Made by a program: the position numbers and the translations under genes
DNA from: Planosporangium thailandense
GTDB lineage: Bacteria; Actinomycetota; Actinomycetes; Mycobacteriales; Micromonosporaceae
Length of the DNA: 64,000 nt
Assembly (NCBI RefSeq): GCF_011947195.1
Contig: NZ_JAATVY010000021.1
Coordinates: forward strand, 1 to 64,000
Direction of reading: 5' to 3'
The notes under the pieces: generated by a model
Database searches by the model: none
What the model was told of the DNA's origin: nothing
The model's input: the letters and a program-made list of their open reading frames with translations, nothing else
In this document: one piece after another, positions 34,689 through 44,436 of the stretch
Position numbering within the stretch: the stretch's first letter is position 1
Layout of the letters: each line of letters begins with the position of its first letter

Positions 34689-35287
34689 TCGCAAGTGTCC
34701 GAGGCCGGGTGGCCGCCGTGGGGCGGGACGGCGCCGTGATCGAGGTCGGCGGGGTCGGCCTGTCGGTCTCGTGCACCCCCGACACCCTCGCCTCGCTGCG
34801 GGTCGGTACGGAGGCGCGGCTGGCGACGACGCTGGTCGTCCGGGAGGACTCGCTCACGCTGTACGGCTTCGCCGACGACGACGCGCGTCAGGTGTTCGAG
34901 CTGCTCCAGACGGCCAGCGGGGTGGGCCCCCGGCTGGCGCAGGCCGTGCTGGCGGTGCACTCGCCCGACACCGTGCGCCGCGCCATCGCCGGTGGAGACA
35001 CCGCCACGCTCACCCGGGTGCCCGGCATCGGCAAGAAAGGCGCCGAGCGGCTGGTGCTGGAGCTGCGTGACAAGGTCGGCCTGGTCCCGGGCGGCGAGGG
35101 CGCCCTGCCGGTGGCGGGCGCCGCTTGGGCCGACCAGGTCCGCCAGGCGCTGGTCGGGCTCGGCTGGACGGCCGGACAGGCCGATCAGGCGGTCGCCGCC
35201 GTGGCGGAGAGCCTCGACGGGCAGGCCGCTCCGCCCGTACCCGAGCTGTTGAAGCAGGCGATCCGCATGCTCGGGCGGGCCCGGTGA
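34685..35287 (+). CDS. ruvA: Holliday junction helicase subunit RuvA
   Basis: A 200-residue tetrameric junction-binding protein. An N-terminal OB fold ([30 protein letters not shown]...[40 protein letters not shown]) is followed by helix-hairpin-helix motifs (SGVGPRLAQ and [19 protein letters not shown]) and the C-terminal RuvB-contacting domain ([23 protein letters not shown]). The GTG start overlaps the ruvC stop; its own stop overlaps the ruvB start. Confidence 0.96.
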   Translation: MIASVRGRVAAVGRDGAVIEVGGVGLSVSCTPDTLASLRVGTEARLATTLVVREDSLTLYGFADDDARQVFELLQTASGVGPRLAQAVLAVHSPDTVRRAIAGGDTATLTRVPGIGKKGAERLVLELRDKVGLVPGGEGALPVAGAAWADQVRQALVGLGWTAGQADQAVAAVAESLDGQAAPPVPELLKQAIRMLGRAR

Positions 35288-36324
35288 GCGACTCGCTCGT
35301 CTCCGCCTACGCCTCGCCCGAGGAGCGCGAGGCGGAGGCCAGCGTCCGGCCGCGCAGCCTGGACGAGCTGGTCGGCCAGGACCGGGTACGCGAACAGCTC
35401 GAACTGCTGCTGCGCAGCGCGCTGCGCCGGGGCAGCCCACCCGACCACATCCTGCTGTCCGGGTCGCCGGGGCTGGGCAAGACCACGATGGCGATGATCG
35501 TGGCCGCCGAGCTGGGCGTGGGTCTGCGGATCACCAGCGGACCGGCGATCGAGCGGGCCGGCGACCTGGCCGCCGTGCTGACCAGTATCGGCCCCGGTGA
35601 CGTGCTCTTCATCGACGAGATCCACCGGATGGCCCGGCCGGCCGAGGAGCTGCTGTACAGCGCGATGGAGGACTTCCGCGTCGACGTGGTGGTCGGCAAG
35701 GGCCCCGGCGCGACCGCGATCCCGATCGACCTGGAGCCGTTCACGCTGGTCGGCGCGACCACCCGGGCCGGCCTGCTGACCGGCCCGATGCGCGACCGGT
35801 TCGGCTTCGTCGGGCATCTGGAGTTCTACGAGCCGGCCGAGCTCGAGCGGATCGTGCGCCGGTCGGCGGGGATCCTGGGGGTGCCGATCACCGACGACGG
35901 CGCCGCGGAGATCGGCGGCCGTTCCCGCGGTACGCCCCGAATCGCCAACCGCCTGCTGCGGCGGGTCCGCGACTACGCGGAGGTCCGTGCCGACGGCGTG
36001 GTCAACGGGGCGGCGGCGCGGGCGGCGCTGCGCGTGTACGACGTCGACGAGCGCGGCCTCGACCGGCTCGACCGGGCGGTGCTCAAAGCCCTCGTCGAGT
36101 CCTTCGGCGGTGGGCCGGTCGGCCTGTCGACGCTCGCCGTGGCGGTGGGCGAACAGCCGGATACCGTTGAGGAGGTATGTGAGCCGTTCCTCCTCCGGGA
36201 GGGGCTGATCGCCCGAACTCCTCGCGGACGGGTCGCGACCGCCGGAGCCTGGCGCCACCTGGGACGTACACCCCCGCCGGGGACCGCGGGAACGGTTCCG
36301 GACCTGTTCAGCGTTGAGCCCTGA
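35284..36324 (+). CDS. ruvB: Holliday junction branch-migration ATPase RuvB
   Basis: A 346-residue AAA+ motor. N-terminal [18 protein letters not shown], Walker [10 protein letters not shown], Walker [10 protein letters not shown], sensor [13 protein letters not shown] and arginine-finger region GPMRDRFGF, followed by a winged-helix C-terminus ([58 protein letters not shown]). The GTG start overlaps the ruvA stop (GTGA). Confidence 0.97.
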   Translation: MSDSLVSAYASPEEREAEASVRPRSLDELVGQDRVREQLELLLRSALRRGSPPDHILLSGSPGLGKTTMAMIVAAELGVGLRITSGPAIERAGDLAAVLTSIGPGDVLFIDEIHRMARPAEELLYSAMEDFRVDVVVGKGPGATAIPIDLEPFTLVGATTRAGLLTGPMRDRFGFVGHLEFYEPAELERIVRRSAGILGVPITDDGAAEIGGRSRGTPRIANRLLRRVRDYAEVRADGVVNGAAARAALRVYDVDERGLDRLDRAVLKALVESFGGGPVGLSTLAVAVGEQPDTVEEVCEPFLLREGLIARTPRGRVATAGAWRHLGRTPPPGTAGTVPDLFSVEP

Positions 36325-36466
36325 GGGGCCTGTGACCGGACCGTGATCGGTGCCGGGCCCAGTGGTGTTGCACACAGCGGCTAGACTCGCCGCGGTCCGT
36401 ACTGGACGCGTTACCTCACCGCGGGTGGTATTTCGCCCGTTTTGAGCCGATTGGAAGGCAGATACC

Positions 36467-36811
36467 GTGCCACTCGCCGCACCGAACCAAGGTGGCAGCC
36501 CCTTCGGGATGTGGATCCTGTTGGCGCTGTTCATCCTTGCCGCATACTTTTTGATCATCAGGCCGCAGCAGCGCCGGCGTAAGCAGATGGAGGCGCTGCA
36601 GCACTCGATCGGCCCGGGTGACGAGATCGTCACTGTCGCGGGGCTGTACGGCAAGGTCGTCGAGATCGACGACAAGACCGTGACGCTCGAGGTGGCGCCG
36701 GGGGTTACCAACCGGTACGCGCGGCAGGCCATCGGCCAGGTCGTCACGCCGGCCGACAAGCCCGAGGCGGAGTCGCAGCCGGCCTCCAGCGACGTGGTCG
36801 AGCCCGAGTAA
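36467..36811 (+). CDS. yajC: Preprotein translocase accessory subunit YajC
   Basis: A 114-residue protein with one N-terminal helix (FGMWILLALFILAAYFLII) followed by the YajC hallmark RPQQRRRKQMEALQHSIGPGDEIVTVAGLYGKVVEIDDKTVTLEVAPG. It associates with SecDF at the Sec translocon. GTG start. It heads the yajC-secD-secF cluster, 142 bp after ruvB, the usual actinobacterial order. Confidence 0.93.
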   Translation: MPLAAPNQGGSPFGMWILLALFILAAYFLIIRPQQRRRKQMEALQHSIGPGDEIVTVAGLYGKVVEIDDKTVTLEVAPGVTNRYARQAIGQVVTPADKPEAESQPASSDVVEPE

Positions 36812-36865
36812 GAGCCGGCTCCCCGCCCGATCAGACCTCATCGAAACTCTAGGAGAACGACCGAC

Positions 36866-38749
36866 GTGGCCGCACCTTCCGGACAGCTGAAGGCGTCGCG
36901 ATATTTCATCGCCCTCGCGCTGATCCTCGTGGCGCTGTACGCGCTGGTGTTTTTCACCGGCGACAAGAAGGCGCACCCCAAGCTTGGCCTCGACCTGCAG
37001 GGCGGCACGACGATGACGCTGTCGGCCACCACGCTCGGCAAGGGCCAGGCCCCGGACAAGGACCGGCTCGAGCGCGCCCGACAGATCATCGCGAACCGCG
37101 TCGACACCTCCGGCGTGTCGGAGCCGGAGGTGATCACCGAGGGTAACAAGAACATCGTCGTCAACGTCGCGGGCAAGACCTCCGAGGCCGACCTGAGCAA
37201 GCTGGTCGCCCCGGCGGAGCTGCGGTTCCGCAAGGTTGTCGGCTCGACGCCGGACACCGGCGGCGTCCAGCCCTCGCCGCCCGCGTCGCCGGCTCCGTCG
37301 GCCTCCGGATCCGCCGCGCCGGCCCCGTCGGCATCCGGCGCGACGGCGACACCCAGCGCCGCGGCCAGCGGCACCGGGGGCGGCACCGGCACCGCGCTCA
37401 ACGAGACGCCGAGCCCCGCCGCCGCGAGCGCCACGCCCAGCGCCGGTGCTTCGGCCGCGCCGAGCGCCAGCGCCTCCGCCTCGGCGGCCCCGATCAGCGA
37501 GTCGCTCGAGAAGCGGCGCGAGGCGGTGATCGCCAAGCTCGGCCCGGCGTACCAGGTCGCGCAGAGCATCCAGAGCCCCGACCAGGTCGCCCCGCAGCTG
37601 CTGCCCGCGCTCAAGCCGTTCAGCACGCTGAGCCCGGACGAGGTCGCGGCCCTGCCCGTCGACATCCAGTACAACGTGCCGACGATCACTTGCGCGCAGC
37701 TCAACGCGCGCCAGCCGGGCTCGATCAGCGACCCGAAGCAGCAGGTGGTGTCGTGCGGCTCGGAGGGCGGCGCGCCGACCAAGTACAAGCTGGACGTGGC
37801 CAAGGTCCTCGGTGAGGACGTCAAGGACGCGAACTTCACCAACTCGCCCACGCAGGGCTGGATCGTCAACCTGTCGTTCAAGAACCCGGACAAGTGGGCC
37901 AACCTGTCCAGGGAGGTCTACGGCAACGGCACCGCTGACAAGTCCCAGCGGCAGGTCGCGATCGTCCTGGACAACCAGGTGGTCTCCGCGCCCTCGATCG
38001 AGGGCGTGATGACCGGTGACGCGACCATCTACGGCTCGTTCACCCAGGAACAGGTGGTGACGCTGTCGCAGCAGCTCAAGTACGGGGCGCTGCCGCTGGC
38101 CTTCAAGATGCAGTCGTTCGATCACGTGTCGCCGACCCTGGGCACGCAGCAGATGAAGATGGGTCTGCTCGCCGGCGCGATCGGTCTGGCGCTGGTCGTC
38201 CTGTACTGCCTGCTCTACTACCGGGCGCTGGGCCTGGCCGTGATCGCGAGCCTCGTGGTCTCCGGCGCGCTCGTCTACGCGTCGCTGGTGCTCCTCGGCC
38301 GCCACCTGGGCTACACGCTCAGCCTGGCGGGTATCGCCGGCTTCATCGTCGCGATCGGTATCACCGCCGACTCGTTCGTGGTGTTCTTCGAGCGCCTGAA
38401 AGACGAGGTGAAGGACGGTCGGTCGGTCCGCAGCGCGGTGCCGCGGTCGTGGGTACGGGCCCGGCGCACCATCCTGTCGGCCGACACGGTGTCGTTCCTG
38501 GCCGCCGCGGTGCTGTACTTCCTCGCCATCGGTGCGGTCAAGGGCTTCGCGTTCACGCTCGGCCTGTCCACGCTGCTAGACGTGATCGTCGTCTTCCTGT
38601 TCACCCATCCGCTGGTCGCGGTGCTGTCCCGGCTGAACGCGTTCACCTCGCCCCGGATCTCCGGGCTGGGTAACCTCCGCTCCGACCGGGCGCTGACCAC
38701 GGTCAAGACGACCAACCGGTTCGGCGCGGCGCGCACGAAGGAGTCCTGA
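36866..38749 (+). CDS. secD: Protein translocase subunit SecD with long Ala/Pro/Ser linker
   Basis: A 627-residue RND-family membrane protein that uses the proton gradient to help proteins leave the Sec channel. TM1 is near residues 12-30, then the P1 base domain with GLDLQGGTTMTL and IANRVDTSGVSEPEV. Residues about 135-215 are an Ala/Pro/Ser/Gly-rich insertion in the large extracytoplasmic loop. The rest of P1 follows (VAIVLDNQVVSAPSIEGVMTGD), then five TM helices including IAGFIVAIGITADSFVVFFERLKDE. GTG start with AGGAG. The stop is 2 bp before secF. Confidence 0.95.
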   Translation: MAAPSGQLKASRYFIALALILVALYALVFFTGDKKAHPKLGLDLQGGTTMTLSATTLGKGQAPDKDRLERARQIIANRVDTSGVSEPEVITEGNKNIVVNVAGKTSEADLSKLVAPAELRFRKVVGSTPDTGGVQPSPPASPAPSASGSAAPAPSASGATATPSAAASGTGGGTGTALNETPSPAAASATPSAGASAAPSASASASAAPISESLEKRREAVIAKLGPAYQVAQSIQSPDQVAPQLLPALKPFSTLSPDEVAALPVDIQYNVPTITCAQLNARQPGSISDPKQQVVSCGSEGGAPTKYKLDVAKVLGEDVKDANFTNSPTQGWIVNLSFKNPDKWANLSREVYGNGTADKSQRQVAIVLDNQVVSAPSIEGVMTGDATIYGSFTQEQVVTLSQQLKYGALPLAFKMQSFDHVSPTLGTQQMKMGLLAGAIGLALVVLYCLLYYRALGLAVIASLVVSGALVYASLVLLGRHLGYTLSLAGIAGFIVAIGITADSFVVFFERLKDEVKDGRSVRSAVPRSWVRARRTILSADTVSFLAAAVLYFLAIGAVKGFAFTLGLSTLLDVIVVFLFTHPLVAVLSRLNAFTSPRISGLGNLRSDRALTTVKTTNRFGAARTKES

Positions 38750-38751
38750 GC

Positions 38752-39945
38752 ATGAACACCCTTCGCCGGCTCTACCGCGGTGAAACGAACATCGACTTCA
38801 TTGGGCACCGCAAGCGGTGGTACATCGCTTCGGCGATCATCGTCCTGGTCTGCCTCGCCAGCCTGATCTTCCGGGGCTTCAACTTCGGCATCGAGTTCGC
38901 CGGTGGCAGCCAGTTCCAGGTGCCGGCGCAGCCCGGCGTGTCGTTGCAGGACGTCCGCGCCGCCGTGGAGAACCAGGGCGTGACCGTGGTGTCGGCGCAG
39001 ACGGCCGGCAGCGGCAGCGCGCAGAAGTACGTGATCCGCACGCCCGAGTTCAAGGACTCGGGCAAGCAGGCCGCGGTGAAGGACGCGGTCGCGAAGGCTG
39101 ATCACGTCTCGGCCGACAAGGTCGACACCAGCGAGGTCAGCTCGTCGTGGGGCTCGGCGGTCACCGACAAGGCGCTGCTTGCCCTGGTCGTCTTCCTGGT
39201 TGTCGTCGGTGCGTACATCTGGATCCGCTTCGAGCAGAAGATGGCGATAGCGGGCCTCGCCGCGCTCGCGCACGACCTGCTGCTGACGGCCGGCATCTAC
39301 TCCGTCGTCGGGTTCGAGGTCACGCCCGGCACGGTCGTCGGTCTGCTCACGATCCTCGGTTTCTCGCTGTACGACTCCGTGGTCGTGTTCGACAAGGTCG
39401 ACGAGAACGCGCGCGGGCTGCTCGGCAGTTCCCGGTACACGTACGCCGAGGTGGCCAACCAGGCCGTCAACCAGACGCTCATGCGGTCGATCAACACGTC
39501 GTTGATCGGTCTGCTGCCGGTGGCCGGCCTGCTCTTCGTCGGCGCCGGGATGCTCGGGGTCGGCACGCTGAAGGACCTCGCGCTCGTGCTGTTCGTCGGC
39601 ATGCTGACCGGTGCGTACTCGTCGCTGTTCCTGGCCACGCCGTGGCTGGTCGACCTCAAGCTGCTCGACAAGCGCTACAAGCTGCACACGCAGCGGGTGC
39701 TGGCCCGGCGGGCCGCGGGCAAGTCGGCCGAGGGCGGCACCGAGGCCAAGGCGGGCCGGGCCGGTTCCGCGAACGCCGGAGAATCTGGCGCGGACGCGGA
39801 GACCCGGGTCGACCCCGTGGCGGCGTCGACGGCGCCCCGGGTCGGCGCCAAGCCCGCCGGCGCGCGGGCCGCGGGCGCCAAGCCCGCCGGTGGCAAGCAG
39901 GGCCAGTCGCGTAAGCGGTCGGGCGGCGGCGGCAAACGTCGCTGA
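38752..39945 (+). CDS. secF: Protein translocase subunit SecF
   Basis: A 397-residue partner of SecD. FNFGIEFAGGSQFQ marks the start of the extracytoplasmic domain. The TM block contains the D-S-V-V-V-F-D-K motif (LYDSVVVFDKVDEN) and QAVNQTLMRSINTSL, both SecF-specific. The C-terminal about 80 residues are a basic, Ala/Gly/Lys-rich cytoplasmic tail (ending KRSGGGGKRR). It starts 2 bp after the secD stop. Confidence 0.95.
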   Translation: MNTLRRLYRGETNIDFIGHRKRWYIASAIIVLVCLASLIFRGFNFGIEFAGGSQFQVPAQPGVSLQDVRAAVENQGVTVVSAQTAGSGSAQKYVIRTPEFKDSGKQAAVKDAVAKADHVSADKVDTSEVSSSWGSAVTDKALLALVVFLVVVGAYIWIRFEQKMAIAGLAALAHDLLLTAGIYSVVGFEVTPGTVVGLLTILGFSLYDSVVVFDKVDENARGLLGSSRYTYAEVANQAVNQTLMRSINTSLIGLLPVAGLLFVGAGMLGVGTLKDLALVLFVGMLTGAYSSLFLATPWLVDLKLLDKRYKLHTQRVLARRAAGKSAEGGTEAKAGRAGSANAGESGADAETRVDPVAASTAPRVGAKPAGARAAGAKPAGGKQGQSRKRSGGGGKRR

Positions 39946-39970
39946 TCCGGTCGGCATGAAAGGCGATGTT

Positions 39971-40012
39971 CGTGGAGATTCTTCCGGGTCCTTACCCGGG
40001 AGAATCTCCACG
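39971..40012. terminator. Long hairpin between secF and apt
   Basis: 19-bp inverted repeat (CGTGGAGATTCTTCCGGGT / ACCCGGGAGAATCTCCACG, one U-G wobble) with a CCTT loop. It lies 25 bp after secF and 17 bp before apt. It could end the sec operon or be a repeat element; only one copy is in this window. Confidence 0.6.
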
Positions 40013-40029
40013 ATCATGATGGAGGCGTA

Positions 40030-40575
40030 ATGGCAGACGGCGACAGCGGCCGGGACGTGGCCCGCCGGGTGGCGGATCTCACCCTCGACGTTCCGGATTT
40101 TCCGCAGCCGGGAATCATGTTCAAGGACCTGACACCGCTCTTCGCGAGCGGCCCGGACTTCGCCGCGACGGTCGACACGATTGTGGCGCACTACGGCCGC
40201 GACACGTTCGACGTGGTGGCGGGCATCGAGGCGCGCGGCTTCATGATCGCTGCGGCGGTGGCCTACGCGACCGGCGTCGGCGTCGTCCCGGTCCGCAAGG
40301 TAGGGAAGCTGCCGCGGCAGACGCTGCGCCAGACGTACGCCCTCGAATACGGGGAGGCGACGCTCGAACTGCACGCCGACGCGTTCATGAACGGGCAGCG
40401 GGTGCTGGTCGTCGACGACGTACTGGCGACGGGCGGCACGGCGGAGGCCACCTTGAACCTGGTGGAACAGGCCGGCGGCGTGGTCGCCGGCTTCACGGTG
40501 CTGCTGGAACTGGCGTTCCTGAAGGGGCGCGAGCGGCTGAAACCGCGTTCGGTACACGCTCTCTTGACGGTTTGA
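40030..40575 (+). CDS. apt: Adenine phosphoribosyltransferase
   Basis: A 181-residue purine salvage enzyme making AMP from adenine and PRPP. FPQPGIMFKDLTPL, GIEARGFMIAAAVAY, VPVRKVGKLP and the PRPP-binding loop VLVVDDVLATGGTAEAT are all present. ATG start with GGAGG four bases before. The apt-relA order is conserved in actinobacteria. Salvage and ppGpp synthesis both draw on purine nucleotide pools. Confidence 0.96.
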   Translation: MADGDSGRDVARRVADLTLDVPDFPQPGIMFKDLTPLFASGPDFAATVDTIVAHYGRDTFDVVAGIEARGFMIAAAVAYATGVGVVPVRKVGKLPRQTLRQTYALEYGEATLELHADAFMNGQRVLVVDDVLATGGTAEATLNLVEQAGGVVAGFTVLLELAFLKGRERLKPRSVHALLTV

Positions 40576-40681
40576 CGGCCGGTTCTGACTGACCGAACGG
40601 CTGGACAGCAGACGATCTGGTCGGGATGCTTCCCGAGGCGGGTAGGATTGCCTTTCCGCCGATGGCGATGAGGAGCGGCGT

Positions 40682-43501
40682 GTGTCAGGGGATATCGCCC
40701 CTCCCGCGGAGGGCACGATCAAGCCGACGAACCCTGCCCGGGAGGTGCCGGCCAGCGGGGCGCCCGGCGACGGGCCCGCCGCCGAGCCGGTGACGGGCGA
40801 CGCCACCTCCGCCGCGCGGACCGATGACACCGTCGCTGCGCGGACCGATGATGCCGTCGCTCCGCGGACCGGTGATCCTGCCGCCGCGCGGACCGACGAC
40901 GCCGTGGCCCCACGGACCGGCGCCGCCCGGTGGGCCGGTGATGCCGCGCCCCGGCGGGCGGGCGGTGATGCCGGCGGCCCGGACGCGGCCAACGGGACCG
41001 TCGTGCCGTTCCGGCAGAGTACGGGTGCTGCGGCTCCCGGCGCTGGGAAGCCGACCCGGGCCACGCCGGCCGGCGACGGGGCGGCCCCGGGCAACGGTGC
41101 GGCACCTCGTACCGCCGGGCCTCGCAGCGTGGCGCCCGGTACCCCGGCACGGAACGGTAACGGCACGTCAGCGGGTAACGGCTCGGCGACGCCACGTACC
41201 CTTCCGAGCAGCGGCGCCGCTGGCGGCCAGAGCTTCTCCTTCGCCGGCGCGCCCACGGGCCGGCGGGTCCGGGCGCGGCTCGCCCGCTTCAACGCTCCCT
41301 GGCAGACCCCGTCGGTCAGCGAGGCCCTGGAGCCGCTGATCGCCAACCACCGGGCCAGCCACCCGAAGGCCGACATCCGGGTGCTTCAGCGCGCCTACGA
41401 CACCGCGGCGCGCTGGCACACCGGGCAGTACCGCAAGTCGGGCGACCCGTACATCACGCACCCGCTCGCCGTGGCCGGGATCCTGGCTGAGCTGGGGATG
41501 GACACGACCACACTGGTCGCGGCGCTGCTGCACGACACGATCGAGGACACCCCGTACACGCTCGAGCAGATGCGCGCCGACTTCGGCGGTGAGGTCGCGC
41601 TGCTCGTCGACGGCGTCACCAAGCTCGACAAGGTCAAGCTGGGCGACGCGGCCAAGGCCGAGACCATCCGCAAGATGGTCGTCGCCATGGCCAAGGACCC
41701 CCGGGTACTGGTGATCAAGCTCGCCGACCGGCTGCACAACATGCGTACGCTGACCTTCCTGCCCAGCGCCAAGCAGGAGCAGAAGGCCAAGGAGACGCTG
41801 GAGATCCTCGCGCCGCTGGCCCACCGGCTCGGTATGAACACGATCAAGTGGGAGCTGGAGGACCTGGCGTTCAAGACGCTGTTCCCCAAGCGCTTCGAGG
41901 AGATCAACCGGCTCATCGGCGAGCACGCCCCGCAGCGCGAGGCGCTGCTGCGGCAGGTCACCCAGAAGGTCGCCAACGACCTCAAGGGCGCCAAGATCAA
42001 GGCCGAGGTGAACGGCCGACCGAAGCACCTGTACTCGGTCTACCAGAAGATGATCGTGCGGGGCCGCGAGTTCGCCGACATCTACGACCTGGTCGGCGTG
42101 CGCATCCTCGTCGACACCGTCCGCGACTGCTACGCGGCGCTCGGTGTGATCCACGCGAACTGGCAGCCGGTTCCGGGCCGGTTCAAGGACTACATCGCGA
42201 TGCCGAAGTTCAACATGTACCAGTCGCTGCACACCACGGTGATCGGACCCACCGGCAAGCCGGTGGAGATGCAGATCCGCACGTACGCGATGCACCGCAC
42301 GGCCGAGTACGGCATCGCCGCGCACTGGCGGTACAAGGAGACCAAGGGCGCGACCATCGCCGGGCCGCCCGCGCACATCGACGAGATGACCTGGCTGCGC
42401 CAGCTGCTGGACTGGCAGCGCGAGGCGAGCGACCCGAGCGAGTTCCTCGACGCCCTGCGCTTCGACCTGTCCAGCCAGGAGGTGTACGTCTTCACGCCGA
42501 AGGGCGACGTGATCGCGTTGCCGACGGGGTCCACGCCGGTCGACTTCGCGTACGCGGTGCACACCGAGGTCGGACACAAGTGCATCGGCGCGCGGGTCAA
42601 CGGCAAGCTCGTGTCGCTGGAGAGCCAACTGTCCAACGGCGACGTCATCGAGATCTTCACGTCGAAGTCACCGACCGCCGCGCCGTCGCAGGACTGGCTG
42701 GGCTTCGTCAAGAGCCCGCGGGCGCGTACCAAGATCCGCCATTACTTCAACAAGGAGCGGCGCGAGGAGGCGATCGAGGCCGGCAAGGAGGCCATCGTCA
42801 AGGCCATGCGCAAGCAGGGCCTCCCGCTGCAGCGGCTGCTGACCTCCGACGCCCTGCTCACCATCGCGCGTGACCTCCATCTGGCCGACGTCGCCTCGCT
42901 GTACGCGGCGGTCGGCGAGAGCCAGGTGTCGGCGCAGTCGGTGGTGCAGAAACTGGTCGCCGGTTACGGCGGTGAGGAGGGCGCGGTCGAGGACATCGCC
43001 GAGACGGCGATCCCCACCCGCCACCCTCGCCACACCGGCGCGGCCAGCGACCCCGGCGTGGTCGTCAAGGGCGCCGAGGACGTCTGGATCAAGCTGGCGC
43101 GCTGCTGCACGCCGGTGCCCGGCGACAAGGTCTTCGGTTTCGTCACCCGTTCGGGTGGGGTGAGTGTGCACCGGGAGGACTGCGCGAACGCCGCCGACCT
43201 GAAGGCACAGGAGGAACGGATCCTCGAGGTGGCGTGGAAGCCGACGTCGGCCTCCACGTTCCTGGTGGCGATCCAGGTGGAGGCGTTGGACCGGCACAAG
43301 CTGCTCGCCGACATCACCAAGTCGCTGTCGGAGGAGAAGGTCAACATCCTGTCCGCCACGGTGACGACGACCCGGGACCGGGTGGCGGTCAGCCGATTCA
43401 GCTTCGAGATGGCCGACCCGAAGCACCTCGGGCACCTGCTCGCCGCCGTGCGCCGGGTCGACGGCGTCTACGACGCCTACCGGGTGACCTCCGGCGCCTG
43501 A
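40682..43501 (+). CDS. relA: Bifunctional (p)ppGpp synthetase/hydrolase
   Basis: A 939-residue Rel protein, longer than the usual about 790 because of a disordered N-terminal extension of about 190 residues containing repeats of T-D-D-A-V-A-P-R type. Domains: HD hydrolase ([47 protein letters not shown]), synthetase ([55 protein letters not shown]), TGS ([31 protein letters not shown]), a zinc-finger-like [10 protein letters not shown] with the following HREDC, and a C-terminal ACT domain. Both active sites look complete. GTG start with AGGAG; a TAGGAT at 40643-40648 may be the -10. Confidence 0.96.
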   Translation: MSGDIAPPAEGTIKPTNPAREVPASGAPGDGPAAEPVTGDATSAARTDDTVAARTDDAVAPRTGDPAAARTDDAVAPRTGAARWAGDAAPRRAGGDAGGPDAANGTVVPFRQSTGAAAPGAGKPTRATPAGDGAAPGNGAAPRTAGPRSVAPGTPARNGNGTSAGNGSATPRTLPSSGAAGGQSFSFAGAPTGRRVRARLARFNAPWQTPSVSEALEPLIANHRASHPKADIRVLQRAYDTAARWHTGQYRKSGDPYITHPLAVAGILAELGMDTTTLVAALLHDTIEDTPYTLEQMRADFGGEVALLVDGVTKLDKVKLGDAAKAETIRKMVVAMAKDPRVLVIKLADRLHNMRTLTFLPSAKQEQKAKETLEILAPLAHRLGMNTIKWELEDLAFKTLFPKRFEEINRLIGEHAPQREALLRQVTQKVANDLKGAKIKAEVNGRPKHLYSVYQKMIVRGREFADIYDLVGVRILVDTVRDCYAALGVIHANWQPVPGRFKDYIAMPKFNMYQSLHTTVIGPTGKPVEMQIRTYAMHRTAEYGIAAHWRYKETKGATIAGPPAHIDEMTWLRQLLDWQREASDPSEFLDALRFDLSSQEVYVFTPKGDVIALPTGSTPVDFAYAVHTEVGHKCIGARVNGKLVSLESQLSNGDVIEIFTSKSPTAAPSQDWLGFVKSPRARTKIRHYFNKERREEAIEAGKEAIVKAMRKQGLPLQRLLTSDALLTIARDLHLADVASLYAAVGESQVSAQSVVQKLVAGYGGEEGAVEDIAETAIPTRHPRHTGAASDPGVVVKGAEDVWIKLARCCTPVPGDKVFGFVTRSGGVSVHREDCANAADLKAQEERILEVAWKPTSASTFLVAIQVEALDRHKLLADITKSLSEEKVNILSATVTTTRDRVAVSRFSFEMADPKHLGHLLAAVRRVDGVYDAYRVTSGA

Positions 43502-43515
43502 TCTGCGAACAACGC

Positions 43516-43548
43516 GACGGAGGGCGGGCCAGCGGCCCGCCCTCCGTC
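43516..43548. terminator. Bidirectional terminator between relA and ppi
   Basis: Perfect 15-bp inverted repeat GACGGAGGGCGGGCC with a 3-nt loop AGC, followed on the plus strand by TTCT. It separates two convergent genes. Confidence 0.85.
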
Positions 43549-43562
43549 TTCTGGGTGGGTGG

Positions 43563-44399
43563 TTACGACTGCGTCGGCGCGCTCATCGTCAGGGACTGGA
43601 TGGTCACCTTCGTCTTCGGCGCGCCGTCGCCCGGGTTGCTCGGGTCGGCCGGCGTCACGCCCCCGTCGGCGACCTTCTGCACCACGTCGAGGCCCTTGGT
43701 GACCTTGCCGAGGACGGTGTAGTTGGCCGGCAGGTCGGTGTCCTTGTACACGATGAAGAACTGGCTGCCGTTCGTGCCGGCGCCGGCGTTGGCCATCGCG
43801 ACCGTACCGGCCGGGTACGCCGGGCGCTTGTCGGTCGGCAGGTTCTCGTCGGCGAACTGGTAGGTCGGGCCGCCGGTGCCGGTGCCGGACGGGTCGCCGC
43901 ACTGCAGGACGTAGATGCCCGACGTGGTGAGCCGGTGGCACGGGGTGTTGTCGAAGAACTTCTTGCTCGCCAGGTACGTGAAGCTCGACGCCGTGCAGGG
44001 TGCGTGGGCGGTGTCGACCTGGACCTCGATGGCGCCGACGTTGGTGTTGATGGCCATCGTCTGGGTGCCAAACCGGGGCTCACCGGAAGCCGGCGGCGTG
44101 CCGACGTCCTTGGCGTTCGGGTTGGCGGGCTGGCCCGACTGCGCGGCCGGCTTCCACGTGCAGCTGGTCGGAGTGGCCGACGCCGACGGGGCGGCGGCGG
44201 TGGTGTTCTTCTTCTTGCCGTTTCCGGTGAGCGTCACGACCAGGATGACGCCGACGAGCACCACGAGGACGGCCAGGCCCGCGCCGATGCTCGACTGGAT
44301 CCGGCGGCGCCGCTGGGCGGCCTCGGCGCGCAGCGTCATCTCGCGCTCCAGCCTCGCGCGCGCGGCGGCGCGCTGCTGGCGCTCCCGGTTGGATGTCAC
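43563..44399 (-). CDS. Membrane-anchored cyclophilin-type peptidyl-prolyl isomerase (1)
   Basis: A 278-residue protein. A basic N-terminus (RERQQRAAARARLEREMTLRAEAAQRRRRIQ) leads to one TM helix (IGAGLAVLVVLVGVILVVTLT), then a Ser/Thr/Ala linker and an extracytoplasmic cyclophilin domain: FFDNTPCHRLTTSGIYVLQCGDPSGTGTGGP, GTVAMANAGAGTNGSQFFIVYKD and LGKVTKGLDVVQKV. It should catalyse cis-trans isomerisation of prolyl bonds in exported proteins. GTG start with AAGGGAG. Its 3' end faces relA. A second, similar gene lies just upstream on the same strand. Confidence 0.92.
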   Translation of the reverse strand: MTSNRERQQRAAARARLEREMTLRAEAAQRRRRIQSSIGAGLAVLVVLVGVILVVTLTGNGKKKNTTAAAPSASATPTSCTWKPAAQSGQPANPNAKDVGTPPASGEPRFGTQTMAINTNVGAIEVQVDTAHAPCTASSFTYLASKKFFDNTPCHRLTTSGIYVLQCGDPSGTGTGGPTYQFADENLPTDKRPAYPAGTVAMANAGAGTNGSQFFIVYKDTDLPANYTVLGKVTKGLDVVQKVADGGVTPADPSNPGDGAPKTKVTIQSLTMSAPTQS

Positions 44400-44436
44400 G
44401 GCATCTCCCTTGGTGTTACTGGTGCTATGGCGTCGG

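Noticed and set aside
38311-41376. Long minus-strand open frame (1021 codons) opposite secD/secF/apt
   Set aside because: Arg/Ala/Gly-rich antisense shadow in GC-rich DNA; no domain, and the plus strand carries certain genes.
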